Assembly (NCBI RefSeq): GCF_018860705.1
Contig: NZ_JAHKQA010000031.1
Span: forward strand, 19,478-83,477
Length of the DNA: 64,000 nucleotides
Source: Citreicella sp. C3M06
GTDB lineage: Bacteria; Pseudomonadota; Alphaproteobacteria; Rhodobacterales; Rhodobacteraceae
Direction: 5' to 3'
The stretch's first letter is position 1; each line of letters begins with the position of its first letter. Positions 63,392 to 64,000 of this stretch are shown in pieces. The notes below the pieces were generated by a model. That model searched no databases, was not told where the DNA came from, and saw only the letters and a list, made by a program, of their open reading frames with translations. A program made the translations under genes and the position numbers.

Positions 63392-63851
63392 GGTCCATTG
63401 GACCGAGTATTTCCAACGCCTCGGTCCGCCGATCATTGCTTTGCTCGTGGCCTATATAGCCTACCAGCAATGGAGAGTGAGCCGGCAGACCTTCAGGGAA
63501 AAACTGTTCGACCGCAGGTTCGCGGTATTTGATGAGACTCAGCTTTTCATTCACGAGATCATTAAGTCGGGTAAGGTCGATCCTGTGAACATCCGCGATT
63601 ATTCGCGAAGGTTTCGTAGGGCGGCTTTTCTATTTGATCGCAAGATGCTGGACTATTTGGAGAAGATCTTCAAATGCGCTTGCGACATGAATACGTTCGC
63701 AATGATGCTTGAAGCCGATCATCTTTCGGAAGATGAGCGTAAGGCATATGTGAAGAAACACATGGACGAGCTCTCATGGCTGATGGAGCAATTCGAAGTG
63801 CTGTACGAGAAATTCCGGCCCTATCTCAATCTTGAAGAAAACCGCCTATAG
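63384..63851 (+). CDS. Membrane-anchored hypothetical protein, AT-rich
   Basis: 155 residues. One N-terminal membrane helix (LGPPIIALLVAYIAYQQW, about 13-30) with the rest cytoplasmic and helical: REKLFDRRFAVFDETQLFIH, RRFRRAAFLFDRKMLDYLEK and DELSWLMEQFEVLYEKFRPY. Its codons are much richer in A and T than those of parE, with which it overlaps by 8 bases. That suggests recent acquisition. Proteins of this layout are scattered in many bacteria as accessory genes; no function is known to me. Confidence 0.78.
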   Translation: MCEVHWTEYFQRLGPPIIALLVAYIAYQQWRVSRQTFREKLFDRRFAVFDETQLFIHEIIKSGKVDPVNIRDYSRRFRRAAFLFDRKMLDYLEKIFKCACDMNTFAMMLEADHLSEDERKAYVKKHMDELSWLMEQFEVLYEKFRPYLNLEENRL

Positions 63852-63875
63852 CACGGTGGTCATCCCGTCCCCCAA

Positions 63876-64000
63876 TCACCCCGCAAGTGCCTCCTCCGTC
63901 GCCTCTCCCGACGCCAACCGCTCCTGCATCCGTACCCCCTCCAACGGGTCGGGGTGGAGCTATATCCGTTTAGCCTCAGGAACGGCGTTGTTGCGCAAAT
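63876..64000 (-). pseudogene. C-terminal end of a leftward gene with an in-frame TAG (edge fragment)
   Basis: One minus-strand frame reads LRNNAVPEAKRI, then TAG (63960-63962), then LHPDPLEGVRMQERLASG and EATEEALAG to TGA at 63876. The part after the TAG has high third-position GC and a natural-looking acidic end, as if a CAG, TGG or TAC codon had become TAG. The gene could instead simply end at 63960. Only about 125 bp are visible, so the product cannot be named. Confidence 0.35.

Noticed and set aside
61235..63436. Minus-strand frame of 733 codons over parE
   Set aside because: Shadow of parE.

Overview
The window is GC-rich chromosomal DNA from an alphaproteobacterium, most likely of the Rhodobacteraceae (Roseobacter group). 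The basis is a combination of genes typical of that group: a ChpT histidine phosphotransferase, an OlsB/OlsA ornithine-lipid pair, a fused indolepyruvate ferredoxin oxidoreductase, a small PurL, heme A synthase, a three-component TRAP transporter and a VPLPA-CTERM protein. I did not assign a genus. Most of the window is dense housekeeping sequence without rRNA, CRISPR or an intact insertion sequence.

Layout. 0-6.6 kb: glutathione reductase (cut by the edge), rpiA, L-serine dehydratase, an RluA-type pseudouridine synthase, a dispersed palindromic repeat, an MFS permease and yciB/ispZ. 6.7-8.7 kb: an unusual locus with an all-helical protein of unknown function, a strong intercistronic hairpin, a protein made of nine 13-residue Cys repeats, and an AT-rich intergenic with a cluster of DnaA-box-like sequences. 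8.7-16.2 kb: xthA, bolA, grxD, ccmE, murI, the fused indolepyruvate oxidoreductase and its divergent LysR regulator. 16.3 kb: a convincing small-RNA gene. 16.5-31.2 kb: a GFA-like protein, purL, an atypical pyruvate kinase, a ctaA/M32 peptidase pair, trmJ, a thiE-like gene, the olsB-olsA operon, a DUF3553 gene divergent from chpT, and obgE-proB-proA. 31.4-35.9 kb: two tandem tRNA-Asp genes, a small helical protein, a DUF59 protein, an MscS channel, an A-type Fe-S carrier and tpiA.

36-41.9 kb is a catabolic island: TRAP transporter (dctP-dctQ-dctM), a family III CoA-transferase, a divergent HMG-CoA-lyase-like enzyme and a GntR regulator. The parts imply uptake of a branched dicarboxylate, activation to its CoA ester and retro-Claisen cleavage. 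A tRNA-Val gene ends this block. Just beyond it lie a remnant of a LacI-type regulator and a single 1787-residue protein that carries two alpha/beta-hydrolase domains and a caspase-like CHAT protease domain. This protein and the Cys-repeat locus are the two most interesting parts of the window.

47.9-64 kb: aldehyde dehydrogenase, 1-Cys peroxiredoxin, the VPLPA-CTERM protein, an MFS exporter, glyA, NAD kinase, a CsbD-like protein, a gene-poor stretch of about 0.9 kb, lepA, a set of small exported proteins (including DUF4168 and an outer-membrane beta-barrel), parE, an AT-rich membrane-anchored hypothetical protein and, at the right edge, the end of a leftward gene interrupted by an in-frame TAG.
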